DNA of 64,000 nt, taken from the NCBI RefSeq assembly GCF_009664855.1, contig NZ_CP045928.1, positions 248,001-312,000 of the forward strand, read 5' to 3'. Below are positions 16,801-24,942 of this stretch, piece after piece. The DNA is from Flavobacterium sp. SLB02 (GTDB taxonomy: Bacteria > Bacteroidota > Bacteroidia > Flavobacteriales > Flavobacteriaceae). The notes beneath the pieces were generated by a model. That model was given only the letters and a program-made list of their open reading frames with translations. It searched no databases and was not told where the DNA came from. The translations under genes and the position numbers were made by a program. Numbering within the stretch: the stretch's first letter is position 1; each line of letters opens with the position of its first letter.

Positions 16801-17079
16801 AATTGTTTTTATAATAGTATTTTTGTCTAGTTTGTCGTTTTCGAATGAGAACATCAGCACTTTGCCTAATATTTGCGTTCAACGATTATGCTGATTTTTG
16901 TCATCCCTTGTGAATGACAATGATCTTGGTTACTTTGTGTTAAAACATTTACTTCAAATCTTTTTTAATACTTTTAATCAGTGTCAAAAAAAAGAACACA
17001 TAAAAAGCATAGCTACAAGAAAGTTTAAAAACTATTATATTCGTACTTTAAATACCAGAATTACAAAAACAATCATAAA

Positions 17080-18681
17080 ATGGAAAATATTACAGTAATT
17101 ATCATGTTACTTTTCGGGGTTGCTTTTTTGAGCCTTATCAGTAAAAAGTACAATTTCCCCATTCCGATTGTGCTGGTGCTTTGCGGAGTCATTATTAGTG
17201 TAATTCCGGGGCTTCCGGTTATTGCGTTAAGTCCCGAAGTGGTATTTATTGTCTTCTTGCCGCCACTTTTATATCACGCGGCGTGGTATACCAGCTGGTC
17301 AGATTTTAAACAGACTATAAGACCAATTACTTTGGCCGCTGTAGGTTTGGTACTTTTTACCACCGTGGCCGTAGCTGTTGCCGCACATATGCTGATAGAT
17401 GATATCTCCTGGCCGTTAGCTTTTTTACTGGGCGCGATTGTTTCGCCGCCTGATGCGGTTTCGGCAACTTCTATTACAAAAGGTTTGGGGTTGCACCCAA
17501 GGTTAATTGCGATTCTCGAAGGCGAAAGTCTGGTAAATGATGCCAGTGGTCTGGTCGCTTACAAATATGCTTTGACTGCCATTACCGCAGGAAATTTTGT
17601 CCTCTGGCAAGCCGGACTGAACTTTGTTATCATGTCGGTTTTAGGAATCGCCATTGGTTTAGGAGTAGGATATATCATGAGTTTTATTCATAAAAAGTTT
17701 GTCTGCGATGAGGTGATTGAAGCGACCTTAACTTTACTAACGCCTTTTGCTTCGTACTTAATTGCCGAACATTTTGAAGCTTCGGGAGTTTTGGCCGTAG
17801 TGGCAACCGGACTTTTTCTTTCGGCAAGGTCAGGAACGATTTTCACCCACGAAAGCCGAATCATGACGGGAACCATCTGGAGTGTTCTGACCAATATCCT
17901 AAACGGATTGATCTTTATCTTAATCGGATTGCAGTTGCGACAAATTATCGAAGGAATTGGGGATTACTCGGGTTGGTCTTTGTTTATTTGGGGCGCTTCG
18001 GTAAGTATTGTCGTGATTCTGGTGCGTTTTTTATGGGTGATTCCCGCGACTTTACTGCCAAGATATATCAGTAAAAAAATCCGTTTGCAGGAAGAATTCG
18101 ATTTCCGAAACATGATTGTTTTCGGCTGGTCCGGAATGCGTGGCGTAGTGTCGATGGCTGCGGCTCTGGCGCTTCCGCTAATGATGAACGAAACAGAGGC
18201 TTTTCCGTTACGAAACCTCATCATTTACCTCGTATTTTGCGTAATTCTTTCGACTTTGGTCATTCAGGGATTGACATTACCATGGTTAATCAAAAAACTA
18301 AAAATAGAAAAATATTCGATCCTGGCCGAAGAATACGAAATAAGAAACGTAATTGTTTCGCAAACCATTACCCACATCGAAGATAATTTCTCGTTACTCA
18401 ACGACGACTTACTTCATAACATAAAGAGCAAGTATGAAGTAAAATTCAATCGCCTCCAAAAAACCGAACTCCCGGCCAACTTCTTTGGAAAAGGAAATCT
18501 AATGGGCGGCGAGATCTTCAACGACTTCACCAAACTTCAAATCGATCTCCTAAACGTAGAACGCGCAAAACTAGAATCGATGCATAAATCCGGTTCTGTC
18601 AATGAAGAGATTTTCAGGAAGATTGAGAAAGAACTGGATTTGGAGGAGACCAGGTTGTGGATGGAGATGTATGAGGAGTAA
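17080..18681 (+). CDS. CPA1-type Na+/H+ antiporter
   Basis: 533 residues with 11-13 membrane segments (about 5-410) and a cytoplasmic C-terminal tail of about 120 residues. Key motifs of the NhaP/NHE family are present: VFLPPLLYHAAW, GAIVSPPDAVSATS with D125, and EGESLVNDASGLV with N153-D154, the cation-binding pair. It would exchange Na+ (or K+) for protons across the inner membrane for pH and salt homeostasis. The tail (EYEIRNVIVSQTITHIEDNF onwards) is charged and helical, as in bacterial TIGR00831-type antiporters. Single gene. Confidence 0.9.
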   Translation: MENITVIIMLLFGVAFLSLISKKYNFPIPIVLVLCGVIISVIPGLPVIALSPEVVFIVFLPPLLYHAAWYTSWSDFKQTIRPITLAAVGLVLFTTVAVAVAAHMLIDDISWPLAFLLGAIVSPPDAVSATSITKGLGLHPRLIAILEGESLVNDASGLVAYKYALTAITAGNFVLWQAGLNFVIMSVLGIAIGLGVGYIMSFIHKKFVCDEVIEATLTLLTPFASYLIAEHFEASGVLAVVATGLFLSARSGTIFTHESRIMTGTIWSVLTNILNGLIFILIGLQLRQIIEGIGDYSGWSLFIWGASVSIVVILVRFLWVIPATLLPRYISKKIRLQEEFDFRNMIVFGWSGMRGVVSMAAALALPLMMNETEAFPLRNLIIYLVFCVILSTLVIQGLTLPWLIKKLKIEKYSILAEEYEIRNVIVSQTITHIEDNFSLLNDDLLHNIKSKYEVKFNRLQKTELPANFFGKGNLMGGEIFNDFTKLQIDLLNVERAKLESMHKSGSVNEEIFRKIEKELDLEETRLWMEMYEE

Positions 18682-18700
18682 TTAAGTTGTTTGTATTTAA

Positions 18701-18724
18701 CATCGCATATTGCGATATGCGATG
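18701..18724. repeat. Perfect 10-bp hairpin after the antiporter gene
   Basis: CATCGCATAT and ATATGCGATG flank a TGCG loop, starting 20 bases after the antiporter stop. There is no T run, so it is not a classical terminator; it may stabilise the 3' end or be a protein-binding site. The remaining 18725-19130 stretch holds only an implausible 60-codon frame and AT-rich DNA. Confidence 0.55.
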
Positions 18725-19133
18725 ATGATGTCATATGAGAGATACAAAGGAATTTAGAAATTGCGGTTTATTTTTCAATAAATTAGGAAGAGCTAATTTT
18801 AATTGGGAAATGATCTGTTTTCTAATTAAAAAAACATCAATTTCGCTACTACCCGTGTCGGAATTAGAATCGGACAGCAGGAAAGAGTTCCTGAAAATTA
18901 AAATCCAAAATTTTTAAAATTCAAAAATTCCGACTTCTCTCAGCATAACAATAATAAATTCCAAAAAGCGTTTTATTAAACTTCGTCATCTTCAAAGATC
19001 ACAAAACCTCAACTCAAAAAACCTCCCAAAACCGCTGTAAAACTGTATACTGTATCCTAAAACCGTATAATAATTACACACGTCAAAAGCAATGAAAACA
19101 CCTAAACAACTCAAAACCAGTAAAAACTGATAA

Positions 19134-19150
19134 TGGCACAACGCTTGCAA
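19134..19150 (+). promoter_or_regulatory. Sigma-54 (RpoN) promoter before the glycosyltransferase
   Basis: TGGCACAACGCTTGCAA matches the RpoN consensus TGGCACr-N4-TTGCw: GG and GC are separated by exactly 10 bases. Transcription would start near 19160, leaving a leader of about 90 bases before the ATG at 19251. No enhancer-binding site was identified. Confidence 0.65.
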
Positions 19151-19250
19151 AATGGGATAATGTAAATTCCTGTCGATAAATGAAAATAACGAATCGGGAG
19201 GAAAGTAAATAAAATAAAAGCCATATAAAGCAAATCAAAAGTAGTGTCAT

Positions 19251-20705
19251 ATGAAAAGTGAAACCTTAACAACAGAACGATTTTATACCTCGAACCCGGA
19301 TCTTAACAACGAACAAGCTTTAAACAGTTCCATTTTTCGTATTAACAATTCAAATGCAGCAACAAAAAAAGTAAGCGAGCGCACCAAAAGTAAGTTTGGG
19401 TTATTTGTGCTAGTGAGTACTTTTATCTTAATGTTTGTGGGAGCGTATTCTGTATATCATTTGCAGGACGACTTCGATCAGTTTCAAATTGAGCGATTAA
19501 ACTCTTCCTGGGGATTACCATTCCTGATTGTTGCCGGATTATTATTTTTCTTTCAGACAGGAGTTTTCCTGTACAATTTATACTTGTTTTTTAAATACAA
19601 GCCAATCGAATCCGTTTCGGATGAAATGTTGCCAACCGTTACTGTAATCGTTCCTGCGTATAACGAAGGAAAACTGGTTTGGGATACTTTATTAAGTTTA
19701 GCCGACAGTGATTTCCCGGCACATAAACTTGAAATACTAGCCGTAGATGACGGAAGTAAAGATGATACCTGGTACTGGATGCAACAAGCCAAAATAAAAT
19801 TAGGAGATCGTTTAACAATTTTTCAGCAACCGGCAAACGCAGGAAAACGTCACGCCTTATACCGCGGATTTGAATTAGGAACCGGAGAAATTTTTGTAAC
19901 GGTAGATAGTGATTCGATCGTGAAAAAAGATACCCTTCGTAATTTAGTGAGCCCGTTTGTGGTAAACGAAAAATGTGGAGCAGTGGCAGGTAACGTTCAT
20001 GTTCTAAACAGCAAAAAAGCAATTTTACCAAAAATGCTTAACGTAAGTTTCGTAATGAGTTTTGAATTCATGCGTTCTGCCGAAAGTCAGTTGGGTTCTG
20101 TACTTTGTACTCCGGGAGCAGCTGCGGCATATCGTAAAACAGCCGTTTTTGCCTGTCTTGACGAATGGATCAACCAGACTTTTATGGGACAACCATCAGA
20201 TATTGGTGAAGATCGCGCCATGACTAATATGATCCTAAAACAAGGACAGCAAGTATTGTTTCAGAGAAATGCCTATGTACTAACCAACGTTCCTGAAGAA
20301 TACACGGGATTGTACAAAATGTTTATCAGATGGAGCAGAAGTAATGTGCGTGAAAACATCGCAATGGCCAAATATGTTTTCACCGATTTTAGAAAAGAAT
20401 CTAAATTTGGTTCAAGACTTTTATGGCTCAACCAGGCTTTAAGAATTGTTATGGCGTATCCGTTTATGCTTTTCATGTTCTTTTTTATTGCCATTCATCC
20501 GTTATTGTTTTTAAGTTCAACACTATTAGGAATCTTAATCGTATCGAGCTTCCCGGTTTTATTTTACGCTAAAAGATATAATTTTTCCGATTCGCTTTGG
20601 GCCTATTCATACAGTGTTTTTTACACCTTTAGCTTATTCTGGATTACACCATACGCCATCGTTACAGCCAACAAAAGAGGCTGGTTAACACGTGGTTTAG
20701 CATAA
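19251..20705 (+). CDS. Processive family 2 glycosyltransferase (HasA/NodC-like)
   Basis: 484 residues. A Ser/Asn-rich cytoplasmic start (1-48) is followed by two TM segments (about 49-70 and 88-115), a GT2 catalytic domain (about 125-370) and three or four TM segments (about 395-475). Catalytic motifs: VDDGSKDD (D166/D167), VDSDS (D219/D221, metal-binding DxD), GEDRA (E310/D311, general base region) and IRWSRS (R350/W351) in place of the full QxxRW. This layout fits membrane synthases that extend and export a polysaccharide such as a hyaluronan- or poly-GlcNAc-like chain; the product is unknown. It is a single gene behind a sigma-54 promoter and followed by a terminator, so it is probably switched on by an RpoN activator. 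Confidence 0.87.
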   Translation: MKSETLTTERFYTSNPDLNNEQALNSSIFRINNSNAATKKVSERTKSKFGLFVLVSTFILMFVGAYSVYHLQDDFDQFQIERLNSSWGLPFLIVAGLLFFFQTGVFLYNLYLFFKYKPIESVSDEMLPTVTVIVPAYNEGKLVWDTLLSLADSDFPAHKLEILAVDDGSKDDTWYWMQQAKIKLGDRLTIFQQPANAGKRHALYRGFELGTGEIFVTVDSDSIVKKDTLRNLVSPFVVNEKCGAVAGNVHVLNSKKAILPKMLNVSFVMSFEFMRSAESQLGSVLCTPGAAAAYRKTAVFACLDEWINQTFMGQPSDIGEDRAMTNMILKQGQQVLFQRNAYVLTNVPEEYTGLYKMFIRWSRSNVRENIAMAKYVFTDFRKESKFGSRLLWLNQALRIVMAYPFMLFMFFFIAIHPLLFLSSTLLGILIVSSFPVLFYAKRYNFSDSLWAYSYSVFYTFSLFWITPYAIVTANKRGWLTRGLA

Positions 20706-20752
20706 ATTAAATATTAGAATTAGATTAGAAATTGAAATTAGATTTGTTTTTG

Positions 20753-20785
20753 AAACTCCTGTTCATCTGAGCAGGAGTTTTTTTA
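20753..20785 (+). terminator. Terminator of the glycosyltransferase gene
   Basis: AAACTCCTG and CAGGAGTTT form a 9-bp stem with a 10-base loop followed by a T run, 47 bases past the stop codon. A short element related to GCCACAGATTAAA repeats follows at about 20809-20838. Confidence 0.9.
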
Positions 20786-20900
20786 TGGAATAAAGTCTGT
20801 TATTTTTTATAGCCACTGATTAAAAGCATTAAAAAGTATTTTTTATTTTAGGTGTATTTCTAACTTATATCTTGAAAAAAGGAATTTGATTTATAATTTT

Positions 20901-21017
20901 TTTAGGAGCTATTTCCCGCACCCGAGCCTGAAAGAGCGAACTGGCGAAGCAATCCGTTCTAATCTTTTGTGGCGAACCCCGCCCTAAAAGGATTTCCACT
21001 TCTATCGGGGCTAGGGC
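20901..21017. repeat. Dispersed intergenic repeat, family A, copy 2
   Basis: Nearly identical to 16714-16800 at both ends (TTTAGGAGCTA at the left, TATCGGGGCTAGGGC at the right) but with an internal stretch, GCAATCCGTTCTAATCTTTT and a few bases more, that copy 1 lacks. It does not code for a protein. Confidence 0.8.
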
Positions 21018-21050
21018 ACTCATTTTCATAATACTATTTTCGTTTATTTT

Positions 21051-21160
21051 GTTATCTCGACCGAAGGAGAAATCAGACTCGAAAATCGGCAAAGATTGAT
21101 GATTTTCTTTACGTCCCGAAGCTTCGGGATAGTGTGATTTTTCCTGCGTCAGGATGACAA
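21051..21160. repeat. Dispersed inverted-repeat element, family B, rearranged copy
   Basis: The left part CTCGACCGAAGGAGAAATCA and the right part AGTGTGATTTTTCCTG...ATGACA resemble the arms of the element at 23881-23979. A perfect small palindrome CCCGAAGCTTCGGG lies before the right arm. Two more perfect palindromes follow in the same gap: CCCGTGGTT-TC-AACCACGGG (21274-21293) and CCCGATAGCTATCGGG (21419-21434). No gene is seen in 20786-21495. Confidence 0.7.
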
Positions 21161-21495
21161 GATTACTAAAATCCTGAACAAAGATAAATGCATACTCAAT
21201 TGCCCTCCTCCGTCGAAATGAAACTTTGGCGATATACTTTCTTGAAATTTTAACTTACCGTATTTCAACATTGCCCGTGGTTTCAACCACGGGGAACGTA
21301 CTGTAATTAACATATCGTAAATAACGTACTGTAATAATTTATTTTTAAAATATCTTATGTCCAAACGGTTGAAGTCCTTTGCTATGTTTTTACATCATAA
21401 TCATTTAAATCCTTTTATCCCGATAGCTATCGGGAGTGGCAAAATAAGACCGAAGTAAGTTCGAAAAAATAAATTAAAAAAAATAATTAATAAAA

Positions 21496-21526
21496 GAATG
21501 TTCATTCATTTATTGTTTTATCTTTG
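21496..21526 (+). promoter_or_regulatory. TetR operator overlapping the operon promoter
   Basis: GAATG-TT-CATTC (21496-21507) is a palindrome of the TetR-operator kind. It is followed by TATCTTTG (21519-21526), a match to TAnnTTTG, 14 bases before the start codon at 21540. The operator covers the -33 region, which suggests autorepression of the TetR-MFS operon. Confidence 0.65.
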
Positions 21527-21539
21527 TCAAAAAAATATC

Positions 21540-22136
21540 ATGAGAATTCGGGATGTTGACAAAGAGAAGCTGGTTATTGCAACTGCAATTGATCAAATCG
21601 TACGCGACGGATTTCAGGGTTTCAGCATGAATAAACTGGCGAAAGCCTGTTCGATTTCTGTTGGGACTTTATATATATACTACAAAGACAAAGATGATTT
21701 AATACAAAAAATAGGTGCTATAACAGCATTAGAATATTTTACCAGCACGGTAAAGAATTTTTCACCTGAAATGTCGTTTGAAGAAGGATTATGGAAGCAA
21801 TGGGAAAACCGCGCGGCGTTTACCATGAAATATCCCAAGGAAGTTGCTTTCTTTGAAATCATCAAACATTCACCTCACTCAGAAATCATTCTGGATTCTA
21901 TTAAAGAGTTTGCAGATTTTAGAAAGATTATGACTGAGTTTATGGATAACGGACTCCGTAATAGAGAACTGGTTCCCATGACATTTGAAGCTTTTTGGTC
22001 TGTCGCCTACGGACCATTATACACGCTGTTGAACATGCATACTGAGGGTAAGAGTATGGGAGGAAGGCCATTTAAACTTACCAGAGAAATTATGAAAGAA
22101 GCTTTTAGCCGAACCATAAAAGCTTTAACACCATGA
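21540..22136 (+). CDS. TetR family transcriptional regulator
   Basis: 198 residues from the ATG at 21540 (MRIRDVDKEKL). An in-frame ATG at 21498 lies inside the operator and upstream of the -7 box, so it is rejected. The N-terminal HTH is typical: IVRDGFQGFSMNKLAKACSI, then SVGTLYIYYKDKDDLI, the recognition helix and the start of helix 4. The C-terminal ligand/dimer domain is aromatic and alpha-helical. It is the first gene of an operon with a small protein (6-base gap) and an MFS transporter. It probably represses the operon until the transported compound binds. Confidence 0.9.
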   Translation: MRIRDVDKEKLVIATAIDQIVRDGFQGFSMNKLAKACSISVGTLYIYYKDKDDLIQKIGAITALEYFTSTVKNFSPEMSFEEGLWKQWENRAAFTMKYPKEVAFFEIIKHSPHSEIILDSIKEFADFRKIMTEFMDNGLRNRELVPMTFEAFWSVAYGPLYTLLNMHTEGKSMGGRPFKLTREIMKEAFSRTIKALTP

Positions 22137-22142
22137 AAAATT

Positions 22143-22373
22143 ATGGATACAGATTTAAATACAATACACGTTTTTAAAACAAATATTGCTACTGTAGATC
22201 CGGCTTGCCAGCTGCGTAAAACGCTCGACCAACACCAGGATATACAGCAATGGAGTATCGATCACGAAGATGTCGATTGTGTTCTCCGCGTTGTTTCATC
22301 GGTACTAAAACCCGAAACAATCATTGGTATGATCAACGGATTTGGTCATGAATGCCAGGAATTAAATGAATAA
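22143..22373 (+). CDS. Small ferredoxin-fold-like protein
   Basis: 76 residues with no signal. The pattern IHVFKTNIATVDPACQLRKTLDQHQDIQQWSIDHEDVDCVLRVVSS reads as beta-alpha-beta-beta, as in HMA/ACT-like small domains, but the CxxC of metal-binding HMA domains is absent. Short proteins of this kind occur beside regulators and transporters in Bacteroidota. It lies 6 bases after the TetR gene and 16 before the MFS gene. A sensing or ligand-binding role is possible; the function is unknown. Confidence 0.6.
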   Translation: MDTDLNTIHVFKTNIATVDPACQLRKTLDQHQDIQQWSIDHEDVDCVLRVVSSVLKPETIIGMINGFGHECQELNE

Positions 22374-22389
22374 AAAATAACCAGTTTAT

Positions 22390-23643
22390 ATGGAAAAAAC
22401 ATCAGGGGACAGCCCCGCTTTTACTTTTAACCAAAAAATCATCATCGCCATTCTGGCACTTTTGCAGTTTACTGTAATTCTTGATTTTATGGTCATTTCT
22501 CCGATGGGAGATATCTTAATGAAAACACTCGATATGACCACTGCAAACTTTGGTTTTGCCGTTTCTGCTTATGCATTTAGTGCCGGAATCTCCGGATTAT
22601 TAGCAGCAGGTTTTGCAGATAAATTCGACCGAAAAAAATTGCTGATTTTCTTTTACACAGGATTCATTATTGGTACCGTTTTCTGCGCACTTTCATCGAG
22701 TTATATCATGCTGCTTATGGCAAGAATTGTTACTGGACTTTTTGGTGGTGTAATAGGTTCTGTATCATTGGCCATCGTAACCGATTTATTTGTCATTCAT
22801 CAAAGAGGTCGTGTGATGGGCTTTATACAAATGGCTTTTGCCACCAGTCAGATTCTGGGAATTCCCGTTGGTTTGTATTTTGCCAACAACTGGGGATGGC
22901 ATTCGGCATTTATCATGATCGCCGTTTTAGGAGTCCTGATTCTGATTGCTATCATTACTCAAATGCAGCCTATTATCAAACACCTTGAAGTACAATCAGA
23001 TAAAAGTCCGTTTTTGCATCTTTGGCATACGTTAAGCAATAAACAATACCAAATAGGATTTGCTTCTATTGCATTTCTTTCGGTTGGAGGATTTATGTTA
23101 CAACCTTTTGGGAGTGCGTTTTTGGTCAACAATATTAAAATTAGCCAATTAGAATTGCCAATGGTATTTTTCTTTACCGGACTTTCAGTACTTTTTATCA
23201 TGCCTTTGGTGGGGAAGTTAAGTGATAAAATAAGTAAGTTTAAATTGTTTGCAGCGGGTTCTGTACTCTCTATCATTATGATTTTGATTTATACCAACCT
23301 GAATCCTATTCCGCTATGGGAAATCGTAGTTATCAATATGATTTTGTTTATGGGAATCATGAGCCGAATGATCCCTGCTACAACCCTAAATACAGCTATT
23401 CCTGGATTAGAAGATCGTGGCGCTTATATGTCGATATCTTCCTCACTGCAGCAAATTGCAGGCGGAATTGCAGCGGTTTGTGCCGGATATATCGTGCATC
23501 AGAAAACCAAAACAGCTCCATTGGAAAATTATGATATTTTAGGATACGTAATTGCAATTATTACACTTTGTTCCATATTTTTTATTTGGAGAGTAAATCA
23601 GTTAGTAAAATCGAAAGATGCTGCAAAAGAAGTAAAGATCTAA
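22390..23643 (+). CDS. MFS transporter, 12-TM (DHA1-like)
   Basis: 417 residues with 12 hydrophobic segments. The loop between TM2 and TM3 carries GFADKFDRKKLLI, a form of the MFS signature GxxxDrxGRkk, and TM4-5 has RIVTGLFGGVIGSVSLAIVTDLF with an antiporter-like GxxGG. The second half has the matching GKLSDKISKFKLF. It resembles drug- or sugar-efflux proteins of the AraJ type. It ends a TetR-controlled operon, so export of the TetR ligand is likely. The substrate is not known. Confidence 0.88.
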   Translation: MEKTSGDSPAFTFNQKIIIAILALLQFTVILDFMVISPMGDILMKTLDMTTANFGFAVSAYAFSAGISGLLAAGFADKFDRKKLLIFFYTGFIIGTVFCALSSSYIMLLMARIVTGLFGGVIGSVSLAIVTDLFVIHQRGRVMGFIQMAFATSQILGIPVGLYFANNWGWHSAFIMIAVLGVLILIAIITQMQPIIKHLEVQSDKSPFLHLWHTLSNKQYQIGFASIAFLSVGGFMLQPFGSAFLVNNIKISQLELPMVFFFTGLSVLFIMPLVGKLSDKISKFKLFAAGSVLSIIMILIYTNLNPIPLWEIVVINMILFMGIMSRMIPATTLNTAIPGLEDRGAYMSISSSLQQIAGGIAAVCAGYIVHQKTKTAPLENYDILGYVIAIITLCSIFFIWRVNQLVKSKDAAKEVKI

Positions 23644-23665
23644 TACATTAGTATTTTAAGAATAT

Positions 23666-23696
23666 AAAGACTGTCTGAAAAGGCAGTCTTTTTTTG
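23666..23696 (+). terminator. Terminator of the TetR-MFS operon
   Basis: AGACTGTC and GGCAGTCT pair (one G-U) around TGAAAA, followed by seven T, 23 bases past the MFS stop. Confidence 0.88.
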
Positions 23697-23880
23697 GTTT
23701 ATGCTGTGAATGAAAATATCGTGGTGACTTAGTTTTTAATGGCCCCCGGATTGTGCGGATTAAACGGATTTACTCGGAATTTTTTTCGGGGGAGTTCCAT
23801 GGGAACAAAACATAGTGTAGGGATGGATTTTAATCTATTCCCATTGTCAGGCTGAGCTGAGTCGAAGCCTCCCAATGTTT

Positions 23881-23979
23881 TCATTTCGACCCTAGGGAGA
23901 AATCACACTAGAAATTCCGCAAAGTAAAGGACAATCTTTGGCGAGTTACGAGTGTGATTTCTCCCTCGGGTCGAAGTGA
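23881..23979. repeat. MITE-like inverted-repeat element, family B
   Basis: Arms of 29 bases (23881-23909 and 23951-23979) are inverted copies with two mismatches; they begin TCATTTCGACCCTAGGGAGA. The 41-base centre is unrelated to any gene. The surrounding gap 23697-24042 also holds GAGCTGAGTCGAAGCC and a loose CCCCCG/CGGGGG pair, but no gene. Elements like this are common between Flavobacterium genes. Confidence 0.8.
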
Positions 23980-24042
23980 CAAAAAATGACAAAAAATCCG
24001 TTTAAATCTGAGTCCAACATTCACAAACAACAAAAGAAAGTA

Positions 24043-24870
24043 TCAAACATTCCAAATCCCAGTTGTCGCTGTTTCTTTCGCGTAAGCGGAAAAATCTTTT
24101 GCTTTTCTGCCCAGAACTTTTTCGATATCAGAAGTAATACTCGAATTTCGACCATCCAGCACCTGTTCGAAAAGATAGTTGATCAACCAAATATAATCTT
24201 CTGGAACCTGATATTCTCTTAACATCCCGATATATTCTGCTAAAGATAATCCCTGAAAAGTGATGTTTCTGCCCGAAGCAATGGCAATTTCGTTTATGGC
24301 CTGTTCAAAAGTTAACAATCTCGGACCCGTCAATTCGTATGTTTGTCCGTTATGTTTGTCATCCAGAAGAGAAGCCGTAACCACCTCAGCAATATCATCG
24401 GCATCTATAAAAGGTTCTAAAGCTTCAGATCTTGGCAATGCTACAATTCCAGCCAAAACAGGATCGAGGAAAAAGCTTTCGCTAAAGTTTTGATTGAACC
24501 AGCTGGCACGAACAATCGTCCAGTTTTTGGCATTTTTTTTTACGATTTCCTCACAAACCTGGGCTTCTTTTTCGCCCCTTCCAGATAATAAAATGATTTT
24601 CTGAACGCCTGATTTTGTGGCAAGACGAGTAAAATTTTCGATAGAATATGCTGCCGCAGGAACAGCTAAATCAGGCTGAAAAGTGATGTAAACCGCATCG
24701 ACATCTTCCAGAATTTTTTGCCAGGTTTCCGGTTTTTCCCAATCAAAAGGGATTTTATCGTTTCGCGAACCCAAACGAATTTCGACATTTTTGATTTTTT
24801 CTAATCTTTCGGCTACTCTGCGTCCTGTTTTTCCGTTGGAACCCAGAACTAAAATGGTGGTATTTTTCAT
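24043..24870 (-). CDS. NmrA-like NAD(P)-binding protein
   Basis: 275 residues. It starts with a Rossmann strand and glycine motif TTILVLGSNGKTGRRVAERL (GxxGxxG), then RLGSRND, where the Arg could bind the NADP phosphate. VDAVYITFQPD, then VQKIILLSGRGEKEAQVCEE, VRASWFNQNF and PFIDADDIAEVV follow the order of atypical SDR/NmrA proteins; the catalytic Tyr-x-x-x-Lys of true SDRs is absent. It may be a quinone or NAD(P)H-binding redox sensor or reductase. It lies 72 bases downstream of an AraC regulator on the same strand, so co-expression is likely. Confidence 0.8.
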   Translation of the reverse strand: MKNTTILVLGSNGKTGRRVAERLEKIKNVEIRLGSRNDKIPFDWEKPETWQKILEDVDAVYITFQPDLAVPAAAYSIENFTRLATKSGVQKIILLSGRGEKEAQVCEEIVKKNAKNWTIVRASWFNQNFSESFFLDPVLAGIVALPRSEALEPFIDADDIAEVVTASLLDDKHNGQTYELTGPRLLTFEQAINEIAIASGRNITFQGLSLAEYIGMLREYQVPEDYIWLINYLFEQVLDGRNSSITSDIEKVLGRKAKDFSAYAKETATTGIWNV

Positions 24871-24942
24871 ATCAGTTTTTTTTTTGATGATTACTGATAC
24901 AAAGATGTTGAGATTAAAAAAGAATCATTTGTCGTAAAAGAA

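Noticed and set aside
18735-18917. 60-codon plus-strand frame after the antiporter gene
   Set aside because: It has no recognisable domain, no promoter or ribosome-binding site, and a composition typical of AT-rich spacer; a chance frame is more likely.
21498-21539. Upstream ATG start for the TetR gene
   Set aside because: It lies within the operator palindrome and upstream of the -7 box; the ATG at 21540 gives the normal TetR N-terminus.
23740-23810. CCCCCG ... CGGGGG pair considered as a terminator or operator
   Set aside because: The arms are short and far apart with no T run, and the TetR-MFS operon already has a good terminator upstream.
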